Shown: positions 7,661 to 16,253 of the stretch, piece by piece
Layout of the letters: every line of letters starts with the position of its first letter
Numbering within the stretch: position 1 is the stretch's first letter
Assembly: GCF_900107485.1 (NCBI RefSeq)
Contig: NZ_FNQE01000001.1
Span: 124,001-188,000, forward strand
Reading direction: 5' to 3'
DNA length: 64,000 nucleotides
DNA from: Proteiniborus ethanoligenes
GTDB lineage: Bacteria > Bacillota > Clostridia > Tissierellales > Proteiniboraceae
The notes under the pieces: model-generated
Databases searched by the model: none
Told to the model about the DNA's origin: nothing
Seen by the model: only the letters and a program-made list of their open reading frames with translations
Translations under genes and position numbers: made by a program

Positions 7661-7749
7661 AAATAGATTTATGGTATTTCTTTTTGAAAAAGCAAATATA
7701 TAAGGAAAATGCAAATTAGTTACATATTGTTAAGAAAATTTTAAAACAC

Positions 7750-7779
7750 TTGTAATCCCAAGGAAAAATGGTGTATAAT
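7750..7779 (+). promoter_or_regulatory. Sigma-A promoter for the transhydrogenase operon
   Basis: TTGTAA at 7750-7755, an 18-bp spacer, and a consensus TATAAT at 7774-7779, about 125 bp before pntA. Confidence 0.6.
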
Positions 7780-7805
7780 TCAGTTGATAACGTTTGCATA
7801 TCTAA

Positions 7806-7854
7806 GTATATATTCCCAGAAAACAGCAATGTGTTTGTTGTTTTCTGGGAATAT
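7806..7854 (+). promoter_or_regulatory. Long hairpin in the pntA leader
   Basis: ATATTCCCAGAAAACA (7810-7825) pairs perfectly with 7839-7854, extendable to about 20 bp with one G-U pair around a five-base loop. It starts about 25 nt after the predicted transcription start. No U-run follows, so it is not a plain terminator; a protein operator, mRNA stabiliser or attenuator part is possible. Confidence 0.5.
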
Positions 7855-7903
7855 TAAAGGCTATAGTTTTAATCTATAATACATTATGTCAGGAGGGTAA
7901 TAT

Positions 7904-9085
7904 ATGGGAAATGCACAATTTAAAGGCTTAACTATCGGTATTCCAAAAGAAATCATGAAAGGTGAAAAAAGAGTATCTGCTACACCAGAAACAGTGGAGA
8001 AAATGGTAGAGAACGGAGCTGTTGTACTTGTAGAAAAAGGTGCTGGTTTAAACTCGCTTATGGAAGATGTGGATTATGAAAAAGCTGGTGCTAAAATTTA
8101 TGACGATGTACAGGAGATATTTAATCAAGCAGACATAATATTAAAAGTTAAAGAGCCAATATTTAATTCAAATCTAGGAAAGCATGAAGTAGATATGCTT
8201 AGAAACGGACAAATACTTATAACATTCTTACATCCTGCTGCACCTAAAAACCATGAAATGATAAAATCCTTAGCCAAAAGTGGGGCAACAAGTCTTACTC
8301 TAGATGGGATTCCAAGAATATCCAGGGCTCAAAATATGGATGCTCTAACTTCTATGAGTACGGTAGCTGGATATAAAAGTGTTCTTTTGGCTGCTAATAA
8401 ACTATCAAAATTTGTTCCGATGACAGGAACAGCAGTAGGAATGATACAACCAGCTAAAGTTGTGGTAATTGGTACAGGAGTAGCTGGACTGCAGGCTTTA
8501 TCTACAGCTAAAAGACTTGGAGCAGTGGTAACTGCAATCGATATAAGACCAGAGGCATTAGAACACGCCAAAAGCTTAGGAGGTAAAGTATTTGATACAG
8601 GGGTGCCAGCTGAAGTTGCTATTGGAGAAGGTGGATATGCAAAGAGCTTACCTCAAGAGTGGATTATAAAAGAACGTGAGGCCATTAGAGATCTTATTGT
8701 AGATGCTGATATAGTTATAGCTACAGCGTTAGTTCCAGGAAAACTTGCACCAATTCTTATTACAGAAGAAATGGTAAAAGCCATGAGACCAGGATCTGTA
8801 ATCATGGATGTATCCATAGATCAAGGCGGTAACTGTGAGCTTTCAGAAAGCGGAGTCATTGCAGAACATCACGGAGTAACAGTTGATGGAACTAATAATA
8901 TTCCAGGTATGGTGGCATCAAGCTCAACTTGGATGTTTTCAAAAAATATTTATAATCTAGTTGCTGCTTTTGTTAAAGATGGCCAATTCATAGTAGATAG
9001 AGAAGATGAAATTATTGCTTCAACTTTAGTAACCATGGATGGCGAACTATTACACTCAGGCGCAAGAGAGGCTATGGGTTTATAA
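7904..9085 (+). CDS. pntAA: NAD(P) transhydrogenase subunit alpha part 1 (NAD-binding)
   Basis: The 393-residue soluble dI subunit of proton-translocating transhydrogenase, which passes hydride between NADH and NADP+ using the proton gradient. The N-terminal alanine-dehydrogenase-like domain begins IGIPKEIMKGEKRVSATPE. The NAD-binding Rossmann motif VIGTGVAGLQALSTAKRLG follows near residue 190, with the acidic VTAIDIRPEA ribose site. SAGGAGGG-type ribosome binding site AGGAGGG precedes the ATG. It is first in a three-gene operon split as in Rhodospirillum rubrum, and would supply NADPH for biosynthesis. Confidence 0.93.
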   Translation: MGNAQFKGLTIGIPKEIMKGEKRVSATPETVEKMVENGAVVLVEKGAGLNSLMEDVDYEKAGAKIYDDVQEIFNQADIILKVKEPIFNSNLGKHEVDMLRNGQILITFLHPAAPKNHEMIKSLAKSGATSLTLDGIPRISRAQNMDALTSMSTVAGYKSVLLAANKLSKFVPMTGTAVGMIQPAKVVVIGTGVAGLQALSTAKRLGAVVTAIDIRPEALEHAKSLGGKVFDTGVPAEVAIGEGGYAKSLPQEWIIKEREAIRDLIVDADIVIATALVPGKLAPILITEEMVKAMRPGSVIMDVSIDQGGNCELSESGVIAEHHGVTVDGTNNIPGMVASSSTWMFSKNIYNLVAAFVKDGQFIVDREDEIIASTLVTMDGELLHSGAREAMGL

Positions 9086-9102
9086 TTAAGGGGTGAAGAT
9101 AA

Positions 9103-9378
9103 ATGGATTCATGGGCATTGATACTGATTTTTATAATAGCATCATATCTAGGCTATAAAATTATAAAGGAAATCCCTACATTACTTCATACTCCACTAAT
9201 GTCCGGTACAAATGCTATTTCTGGAGTGACAATATTAGGGTCTTTAGTTTCTACTGCAGTTGCTGTATCTAAAGGGAGCAAAATAATGGGATTTATGGCC
9301 ATAGTTTTTGCAACTATTAACCTTTTAGGAGGCTTTGTTGTTACAGATAGAATGCTAAAAATGTTTAATAAAAAATAA
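9103..9378 (+). CDS. pntAB: NAD(P) transhydrogenase subunit alpha part 2 (membrane)
   Basis: A 91-residue membrane protein with three or four hydrophobic helices and the family motif HTPLMSGTNAISG, part of the proton channel (domain II). In E. coli this segment is fused to the C-terminus of PntA; here it is a separate gene, 17 bp after pntAA with the binding site AAGGGGTGAAG. It should assemble with PntB in the membrane. Confidence 0.92.
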   Translation: MDSWALILIFIIASYLGYKIIKEIPTLLHTPLMSGTNAISGVTILGSLVSTAVAVSKGSKIMGFMAIVFATINLLGGFVVTDRMLKMFNKK

Positions 9379-9394
9379 TGGGGTGTAGCTGCAT

Positions 9395-10810
9395 ATGAAG
9401 GGGATCTATCAAGTTGTTTCTATTGTGTTATCAATATTGATTTTATGGGGGATAAGATTAATGAGCTCCCCTAAGACTGCAAGAAAAGGAAATACAATTA
9501 GTGCATCCGCTATGTTAATAGCTATAATAGCTGTAATGTACTATAATGGAATACTTACTATACCATTATTATGGGGCGGTATGGTATTGGGAGGTATTAT
9601 AGGGGGTTTATTAGCTAAAAATGTAAAGATGATTCAGATGCCGCAGATGGTAGCATTGTTAAATGGCCTTGGCGGTGGAGCCTCAGCCTTTGTAGCCTTA
9701 GTGGAAATCTCTGAAAAATATAGTGCTATGCCAGTTTTTAATAGATTTGCAGGCTTACTAGCATTAGCTATTGGAGGAGTAACCTTAAGTGGTAGCCTCA
9801 TAGCTGCTGGAAAGCTAGATAGAAAGATTTCACAAAAACCTGTTTCGATTCCAGGCGGGGGAATGATATCAACCCTAATTATAGTTGTACTTGGAGCTTT
9901 AACTATTATTGGAGCTATTCTAACAGACTCTCTAGTTTTAATTATTGCTTCTGTTAGTCTATTAATTTCTTTAGTTTATGGAGTTATATTTGCACTAAGA
10001 GTTGGTGGCGGTGATATGCCTATCACTATTTCTCTTTTAAACTCTTTTTCTGGACTGGCAGCCTCAATATCAGGACTTACCATAGGGGATCCACTATTAG
10101 TTTCAGTAGGAGCTATTGTAGGAGCCTCAGGTATAATACTTACGCAAATCATGTGTAGGGCTATGAATCGTTCTCTTATTGATGTGTTGAATGGTTCTTC
10201 AAGAAGTAAAAAAACTGTTTCCGTAGACAAAACAGAAAAAGCTTATGACGAGACTGAAGAGAAAGTAGTTGAAGAAATAAATGCTAAAGAAGCACCAAGA
10301 GAGAGAACAGTAGAAGATATAATAGAAGAATCTCAAAAAGTAATCATAATACCAGGCTATGGAATGGCAGTAGCACAGGCACAGAATCAAGTTAAAACCC
10401 TTTATGATTTATTAGAATCAAAGGGCAAAGAAGTGAGCTTTGCAATTCATCCAGTAGCAGGTCGAATGCCAGGGCATATGAATGTTCTTTTAGCAGAAGT
10501 AGACATTCCCTATGACAAGCTAAAGGAAATGGATGATGTAAATGATGAATTTAAAGAAACAGACATAGCAATAGTAATAGGCGCTTCTGACGTAGTCAAT
10601 CCTGCAGCTAATACAGCAGAGGGTACACCAATCTATGGTATGCCAGTGCTAAAGGCAGAGGAAGCAAAACATGTAATAGTATTTAATCTTGATAATAAGC
10701 CGGGGTATTCAGGAGTGGAAAACTCACTTTATAAAATGGAGCATGTTTATATGATAATGGGTAATGCTTCGGAGACTGTTAATGAGCTAAACATTAAGAT
10801 TTCTAAATAG
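9395..10810 (+). CDS. pntB: NAD(P) transhydrogenase subunit beta
   Basis: The 471-residue beta subunit, with about eight to nine transmembrane helices (residues 1-265), a charged linker (about 268-310), and the C-terminal NADP-binding dIII domain. That domain shows IIPGYGMAVAQAQ (the NADP loop), HPVAGRMPGHMNVLLAEVDIPYD and VIGASDVVNPAA, all hallmarks of the family. The linker is long and acidic compared with common PntB. It ends the operon, with a hairpin and T-rich tract following. Confidence 0.94.
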   Translation: MKGIYQVVSIVLSILILWGIRLMSSPKTARKGNTISASAMLIAIIAVMYYNGILTIPLLWGGMVLGGIIGGLLAKNVKMIQMPQMVALLNGLGGGASAFVALVEISEKYSAMPVFNRFAGLLALAIGGVTLSGSLIAAGKLDRKISQKPVSIPGGGMISTLIIVVLGALTIIGAILTDSLVLIIASVSLLISLVYGVIFALRVGGGDMPITISLLNSFSGLAASISGLTIGDPLLVSVGAIVGASGIILTQIMCRAMNRSLIDVLNGSSRSKKTVSVDKTEKAYDETEEKVVEEINAKEAPRERTVEDIIEESQKVIIIPGYGMAVAQAQNQVKTLYDLLESKGKEVSFAIHPVAGRMPGHMNVLLAEVDIPYDKLKEMDDVNDEFKETDIAIVIGASDVVNPAANTAEGTPIYGMPVLKAEEAKHVIVFNLDNKPGYSGVENSLYKMEHVYMIMGNASETVNELNIKISK

Positions 10811-10825
10811 TAGCAATACAAAAAC

Positions 10826-10888
10826 AAACACAATAGGAGATATCCAATAAGTTGTAAGCGGATGTACCTATTGTGTTTATTTATTTTC
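10826..10888 (+). terminator. Terminator after pntB
   Basis: Perfect 12-bp stem AAACACAATAGG (10826-10837) with CCTATTGTGTTT (10867-10878), followed by ATTTATTTTC. The 29-nt loop is longer than usual for an intrinsic terminator. Confidence 0.65.
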
Positions 10889-11148
10889 TTGATATTATAT
10901 ATGTTATATTAACTATACATATATGGATTTTATATTATACAAGAATTATCTAAAGAGATTTTAAAACAAGGATTAAAGTTAAAAATATGTAAATAATATA
11001 AATAAGTATTATTTTATAATATATAGTAAAAAAGCTTTTATGGTGCATTAAGAAGGTAGCTTTTTTCAAATCCATATACGGAAAGCTCAATGAATAACAG
11101 AACTTTCCTATCCATTATAAAATAGACAATTAAACTTGAGGTGATTAT
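10889..11148. other. AT-rich intergenic stretch with paired inverted repeats
   Basis: No gene is seen. The 11-mer TATATGGATTT (10920-10930) recurs inverted at 11068-11078. Just inside the right copy, AAAAAAGCT (11028-11036) pairs with AGCTTTTTT (11058-11066), a terminator-like hairpin. A possible -10 box, TATAAA, lies near 11118. The ribosome binding site GAGGTGA precedes the next gene. Confidence 0.4.
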
Positions 11149-11790
11149 ATGAGAATACCAAGTCATATAGGAATTATTCCTGATGGGAATAGAAGGTGGG
11201 CGGTTTCAAAAGGAATGACAAAAGAAAAAGGATACACAGAAGGCTTAAATCCAGGATTGGTTTTATTTAAACTTTGTCAAGGAATTGGTGTTAAAGAGAT
11301 TACTTATTATGGATTTACTACTGATAACACAAAAAGACCATCTGAACAAAGAAAAGCCTTCACTCATGCATGTATAGATGCAGTAAATATGCTATCTAAA
11401 GAAGATGCTTCCTTGCTAGTAGTGGGAAATACTAATTCATCTATGTTTCCAAAGGAACTACTGCCATATACAAACAGAAAAACCTTTGGTAACGGGAGCA
11501 TGAAAGTTAATTTTTTAGTAAATTATGGCTGGGAATGGGATTTAAACAATTTAAAATTAGCAGATAAATCTAAGAGAAACATACATAATAACATTAAATC
11601 AAATGATGTATCTAGAGTAGATTTAATAATACGCTGGGGAGGAAGGAGACGATTAAGTGGTTTTCTTCCAGTTCAATCAATATATGCTGATTTCTATGTA
11701 ATAGATGATTATTGGCCAGATTTCAAAACAGACCATTTTTTTCAGGCTTTAAAATGGTACAATGAACAAGATATTACTTTAGGTGGATAA
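11149..11790 (+). CDS. Cis-prenyltransferase (undecaprenyl diphosphate synthase family), short form
   Basis: Condenses isopentenyl diphosphate onto an allylic diphosphate with cis double bonds. The signature HIGIIPDGNRRWA carries the catalytic D12, and the C-terminal substrate motif appears as RWGGRRRLSGFLPVQSI followed by DDYWPDF. It has 213 residues, against about 240-250 for UppS, and the middle is divergent. It is also not beside cdsA or dxr. It may therefore be a second, specialised prenyl synthase making a shorter product; housekeeping UppS is not excluded. GAGGTGA precedes the ATG. Confidence 0.75.
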   Translation: MRIPSHIGIIPDGNRRWAVSKGMTKEKGYTEGLNPGLVLFKLCQGIGVKEITYYGFTTDNTKRPSEQRKAFTHACIDAVNMLSKEDASLLVVGNTNSSMFPKELLPYTNRKTFGNGSMKVNFLVNYGWEWDLNNLKLADKSKRNIHNNIKSNDVSRVDLIIRWGGRRRLSGFLPVQSIYADFYVIDDYWPDFKTDHFFQALKWYNEQDITLGG

Positions 11791-11913
11791 TAAATGATAA
11801 TCAATAATTAAATACTATAAAAGTGTCTTTAAACTAGGAATAAATATAGACTTGTAATAATAATACTTTCAATATAGACTATATTATATACAAACTTTTA
11901 CTAAGGTGATAAA

Positions 11914-12282
11914 ATGTTTTTTATAGGCATATTTGGAATTGAAACAAAAGAAAAGAAAATAAAAGATTTATCTAATTTATACTGTAAGTCATGCAAAGAT
12001 GAGCACAATGGACAATTAATAAAAACATATACATATTTTCACTTTTTTTTCATTCCTATTTTAAAGTGGAATGAAAGTTATTATATTTTATGTGATAATT
12101 GCAATGCTATCTACCAGATATCAAAGGAAAAAGGAAAAGGAGTAGAGCGTGGAGAAGAAGTGACTTATTGGGATTTAAAGGAGTTAAAAAGTCATAATAT
12201 CAAAAGGCTTTGTCCATGGTGCCATAAAGAGTCAGAGGACAATTTTTTATTTTGTCCCTATTGTGGAAGGAAACTAGAGTAA
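11914..12282 (+). CDS. Zinc-ribbon protein
   Basis: A 122-residue protein with two zinc-binding parts: CKSC (residues 24-27) paired with CDNC near 63, and a C-terminal ribbon CPWCHKES...CPYCGRKLE. A hydrophobic stretch (FHFFFIPILKW) after the first knuckle may contact the membrane. Function unknown; small zinc-ribbon proteins of this form are common in Clostridia. It lies 19 bp before yhaM and may be cotranscribed with it. Confidence 0.65.
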   Translation: MFFIGIFGIETKEKKIKDLSNLYCKSCKDEHNGQLIKTYTYFHFFFIPILKWNESYYILCDNCNAIYQISKEKGKGVERGEEVTYWDLKELKSHNIKRLCPWCHKESEDNFLFCPYCGRKLE

Positions 12283-12301
12283 ATATCTAGGAGGGATAAA
12301 A

Positions 12302-13363
12302 ATGAGTTTTATGAAAATTTCAGATTTTAATATAGACCAAAAAATAGAAGGCTTTTATTTAATTAAAGAAATAGAGGCTAAGACCACATCTAATGGTAGC
12401 AGCTATCTTGACATGAGTTTAAGTGACAATACAGGAGATATAAATGCGAAGCTTTGGGATTGTAAAGAAGAAGATATAGCTAAATATTCTAAAAATGATA
12501 TTGTTAAGATTAGAGGTATTGTAGACGAATGGCAAGGAAAAAAACAATTACGTATTATGCTAATTAGATTGTCTACAGATGAAGATAGGGTAAATATTGA
12601 AGATTATGTACAGACTGCACCGTATGAGCCAGATTTTATGTACAACCAAATGCTAAAATACATTAATAAAATAGAGAATAAAGATATTGAAAAAATAGTT
12701 CTATATATTATAGAAGAATATAAAGATAAATTATTATATTATCCTGCAGCTAAGCAAAATCATCATGCTATACGCTCAGGACTTCTTTATCACATAATGA
12801 GAATGCTTATGACTGCAGAAAAGCTTACAGAAGTATATACTAATTTAAACAGTGATCTGCTTTTTGCTGGTATTATATTACATGATATTGCTAAAATTGA
12901 TGAGATGGACGCAAATAATCTAGGTATAGTTTCGGAATATACTGTTGAAGGTCAACTACTAGGGCATATTATACAAGGCATAAAAATGGTTGATAGTGTT
13001 GCAATGAAGCTGGGAGTAGATAGGGAAACTTCAATACTGCTTCAACATATGATATTATCGCATCATTATGAGCCTGAGTTTGGTAGTCCTAAAAGACCAA
13101 TGATTCCTGAGGCAGAGCTACTACATTATATTGATATAATAGATGCAAGAATGTATGATATGGAAAAAGCATTATTAGCAGTTGAAACAAATGAGTTCAC
13201 AGATAAAATTTGGATATTGAATAATAGAAAGCTATTTAAATCGAGCTTACATAATATTAATATAGTCTCAGAAGAGGATTTAAGGGATAACATGAAAAAG
13301 CTATATTCAATAGATAAAGAGGAAATCTTTGATTCTAGTCTTCTTTTAGAGATAGAAGAATAG
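12302..13363 (+). CDS. yhaM: 3'-5' exoribonuclease YhaM family (OB fold plus HD domain)
   Basis: A 353-residue cytoplasmic nuclease. The N-terminal OB-fold (about 15-100: DNTGDINAKLWDCKEED...GIVDEWQGKKQLRI) binds nucleic acid. The HD hydrolase domain (about 155-310) has HHAIRSGLLYHIMRM, the metal site HDIAKIDEMD and the distal HHYEPEFGSPKRP. This order matches YhaM of B. subtilis, which removes 3' nucleotides from RNA and DNA. The ATG follows AGGAGGG. Confidence 0.88.
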   Translation: MSFMKISDFNIDQKIEGFYLIKEIEAKTTSNGSSYLDMSLSDNTGDINAKLWDCKEEDIAKYSKNDIVKIRGIVDEWQGKKQLRIMLIRLSTDEDRVNIEDYVQTAPYEPDFMYNQMLKYINKIENKDIEKIVLYIIEEYKDKLLYYPAAKQNHHAIRSGLLYHIMRMLMTAEKLTEVYTNLNSDLLFAGIILHDIAKIDEMDANNLGIVSEYTVEGQLLGHIIQGIKMVDSVAMKLGVDRETSILLQHMILSHHYEPEFGSPKRPMIPEAELLHYIDIIDARMYDMEKALLAVETNEFTDKIWILNNRKLFKSSLHNINIVSEEDLRDNMKKLYSIDKEEIFDSSLLLEIEE

Positions 13364-13406
13364 GGATAAGACAGATAGGAAGCATTGTTTGGAAGGGAGA
13401 TATTAG

Positions 13407-14813
13407 ATGCATATAATAATTGTAGGTGCTGGGAAGCTAGGATATTTATTAGCAGAATTTCTTTCTCAAAAGGATAATAATGTTGTAATGATAGATACTA
13501 ATGAAAGTAAACTTGAAAGAGCAAATAATCAATTTGACATTCTCACGTATAAAGCAAATGGTGCACAAATACCAGTTTTAGAAGAGTTTAATGTGAAAAA
13601 TGCAGATTTATTAATCGCTACTACAAACAACGACGATACAAATATGCTGATTTGTTCTTTAGCAAAAAAACTTGGATGCAAACGTGTTGTAGCTAGAGTT
13701 AGGAATCCAGAGTATTCAGGGCAGATAGATGAGTTGAAAAAACATATGAATATTGACTATGTGGCGAATCCTGAACTTGAAATGGCTAAAGAAATAGCAG
13801 CTCATTTATTTAAAGGACAAGCACTTAATATGGAAGACTTTGCAAAAGGTAAAGTTAGTATAATTAATATTAGGGTGCATGATTCAGAAGGTATGAAGGG
13901 CAACAAAATCAAAGATATTAACATACCTAAATCTGTATTAATAGCTGCTATTCTTAGGGATGGAGAAATTATTATTCCTAATGGAGATACTATGCTTGAA
14001 GAAAATGATACTCTTTATTTAATAGGTGAGAAAGAAGCCATCGGCAGCTTAGCAAGTAATAGTTACAATGTTGAAAAAAATATTTTAGTAAAAAATGCAA
14101 TGATACTAGGAGGAGGAAAAGCTACTTATTATTTAGCTAAAATGTTAATCCGACATGGTATATCTGTAAAAATAATTGAAAGAGATAAAGAAAGATGTGA
14201 ATACCTGGCTCAGGAATTACCAGGTGCTTTAATCATTTACGGCGATGCAACAGATCCATACCTCCTGACAGAAGAAAACATAAGTGAGGTTGATGCCTTA
14301 GTTTCGTTGACAGGCTACGATGAAGAAAATCTTTTAATGACATTACTAGCTAGAAAATATGGTGTAGGGAAAGTAATAGCCAAAGTAAGTAGAACTAATT
14401 ATATCCCTATAATAGAACAGCTAGGAGTCAATAATGCTGTAAACCCAGTTATGATAACTGCTGGAGAAATTATGAGATTTATACAAGGTGGTAGAGTTGT
14501 ATCTCTATTCTTATTATTAGGAGGTCAGGCAGAAGTCTTAGAGCTTATTGCCAAGGAAAATTCTAAAATTATTGGAAAACCATTATCAGAGCTAAATTTA
14601 CCTAAAGGAATAATTATTGGTTCCATAGTTCACAAAGGAAAAGTAATTATACCAAATGGGAACTCAATTATTAGTTCTGGAGACAGGCTTATAGTTTTCT
14701 GTTTAAAATCTGAAGTTACAGCCCTAGAAAAACTTTTTTACAAGCCAAAAGGGGGACTATTAAATGAACTACGCAATCATTATAAAGGTATTAGGAAGTC
14801 TACTTCTATTTGA
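13407..14813 (+). CDS. trkA: Trk potassium uptake regulatory subunit TrkA
   Basis: A 468-residue peripheral gating subunit of the Trk K+ channel, with two RCK repeats. Each has a Rossmann NAD(H)-binding motif (GAGKLG at 7-12 and GGGKATYY near 235) followed by a TrkA-C domain. Its last 50 bp overlap the start of trkH in another frame, which suggests translational coupling. GAAGGGAG precedes the start. Confidence 0.94.
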   Translation: MHIIIVGAGKLGYLLAEFLSQKDNNVVMIDTNESKLERANNQFDILTYKANGAQIPVLEEFNVKNADLLIATTNNDDTNMLICSLAKKLGCKRVVARVRNPEYSGQIDELKKHMNIDYVANPELEMAKEIAAHLFKGQALNMEDFAKGKVSIINIRVHDSEGMKGNKIKDINIPKSVLIAAILRDGEIIIPNGDTMLEENDTLYLIGEKEAIGSLASNSYNVEKNILVKNAMILGGGKATYYLAKMLIRHGISVKIIERDKERCEYLAQELPGALIIYGDATDPYLLTEENISEVDALVSLTGYDEENLLMTLLARKYGVGKVIAKVSRTNYIPIIEQLGVNNAVNPVMITAGEIMRFIQGGRVVSLFLLLGGQAEVLELIAKENSKIIGKPLSELNLPKGIIIGSIVHKGKVIIPNGNSIISSGDRLIVFCLKSEVTALEKLFYKPKGGLLNELRNHYKGIRKSTSI

Positions 14814-16209
14814 GGCCATAGCCCTTTTACCTCCCTTAGCAATATCCTTTTTTACTGGAGGCAATGACTTAAAAGCCTTTATATATACAATAGTTTTGCT
14901 AATAATTGTTGGTTTTCCTACAACTAAAGTCTCAATAAAACACAAAAGAGTAAAGGCTCGAGATGCATTGTTAATAGTTACATTGGGCTGGATTTTTGTT
15001 TCTTTTTTTGGTTCATTACCTTTTGTTTTTTCCAGAAGCATACCATCTCTAGTAGATGCTTTTTTTGAGACTGTTTCTGGCCTTACTACAACAGGTGCTA
15101 CACTAATCAATAATATTGAAGTATTACCAAAAGGAATAATTTTTTGGAGATCTTTTATGCATTGGATTGGAGGTATGGGGATTCTTGTCTTAACAATAGC
15201 AATTTTACCGGCTATTGGAGTAGGTGGATACCAAATATTTAAATTAGAAAGCCCGGGGCCAATAGCAGATAAGCTAGTCCCAAGAATGAAGGATACTGCA
15301 AAAATATTATATACCTTGTATATTGGACTAACTATATTACAGACTATTTTACTATGTTTTGGAGGCATGTCATTTTTTGAGTCGCTTATCCATACTTTTG
15401 GAACTGTAGGCACAGGGGGCTTTTCCTCTAAAAATAGTAGTATAGGTGCTTATAATAGTAGTTATATTACTTATGTGATTTCTATATTTATGATAATTTC
15501 AGGAGTAAATTTTCCGCTTTATTATGAAATATACAAAGGTAGATGGAAAAGTGCAATCCAAAATTCAGAGCTTAAGCTTTATTTAAGTATAATAGCAGTA
15601 AGCACTTTATTGATAACTCTAAATTTGTATGGGAAAGCATATAGTTCTATTTTTGAAACATTTAAACACGCCCTATTTCAAGTATCATCAATAATAACAA
15701 CTACTGGGTACAGTACAGTTGATTTTGATAAATGGACTGGTTTTAGTAAGAGTATATTATTCTTTTTAATGTTTGTAGGTGGAAGCGCTGGTTCAACAGG
15801 TGGGGGAATTAAAGTAGTAAGATTATTAATTATGGGTAAGCTTGTTAAAAGAGAGATTTCTAAGCTGCTACATCCAAGAGCGTTTATTCCTATAAAACTA
15901 AATGGCAAAATTGTTTCCTCAGATGTAGTTGTGAGTATTACCAGCTTCTTCTTTCTTTATATGGTAATTTTCGCTGTAGGGACCCTTCTAATATCTTTAG
16001 AAGGCATTGATTTTATAAGCTCAACAAGTGCAGTTGCTGCAACTCTTGGGAATATAGGACCAGGTTTCTCAATGGTAGGACCTACACAGAACTTTAGCTT
16101 TTTTAGCCCATTAAGTAAGATTGTGTTTTCTCTACTAATGCTTTTTGGAAGGCTAGAATTGTTTGCGGTTTTTCTTTTCTTTGTTCCTGAGTTTTGGAAA
16201 AATAACTAA
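14764..16209 (+). CDS. trkH: Trk potassium uptake membrane subunit TrkH
   Basis: A 481-residue K+ channel-like transporter with four membrane-pore-membrane repeats. Pore loops are visible as SGLTTTGATL, GTVGTGGFS, ITTTGYSTVDF and ATLGNIGPGFS, each with the conserved selectivity-filter glycine. The start ATG 14764 has GGGGGA seven bases upstream, inside trkA, so the 50-bp overlap looks real. With TrkA it would import K+ for osmotic balance. Confidence 0.94.
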   Translation: MNYAIIIKVLGSLLLFEAIALLPPLAISFFTGGNDLKAFIYTIVLLIIVGFPTTKVSIKHKRVKARDALLIVTLGWIFVSFFGSLPFVFSRSIPSLVDAFFETVSGLTTTGATLINNIEVLPKGIIFWRSFMHWIGGMGILVLTIAILPAIGVGGYQIFKLESPGPIADKLVPRMKDTAKILYTLYIGLTILQTILLCFGGMSFFESLIHTFGTVGTGGFSSKNSSIGAYNSSYITYVISIFMIISGVNFPLYYEIYKGRWKSAIQNSELKLYLSIIAVSTLLITLNLYGKAYSSIFETFKHALFQVSSIITTTGYSTVDFDKWTGFSKSILFFLMFVGGSAGSTGGGIKVVRLLIMGKLVKREISKLLHPRAFIPIKLNGKIVSSDVVVSITSFFFLYMVIFAVGTLLISLEGIDFISSTSAVAATLGNIGPGFSMVGPTQNFSFFSPLSKIVFSLLMLFGRLELFAVFLFFVPEFWKNN

Positions 16210-16212
16210 TCA

Positions 16213-16248
16213 AAAACTCTCATGTTACTTAATGAACATGAGAGTTTT
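16213..16248. terminator. Bidirectional terminator between trkH and ilvE
   Basis: Perfect 14-bp stem AAAACTCTCATGTT / AACATGAGAGTTTT with an 8-nt loop. A-tracts and T-tracts flank it, so it can end trkH on the plus strand and ilvE on the minus strand. Confidence 0.9.
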
Positions 16249-16253
16249 ATATT

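Noticed and set aside
2554-7700. Prophage or insertion sequence as cause of the island
   Set aside because: No transposase, integrase, phage structural gene or target duplication is seen.
14769-15413. 214-codon minus-strand frame inside trkH
   Set aside because: TrkH has clear pore motifs on the other strand; the antisense product matches nothing.
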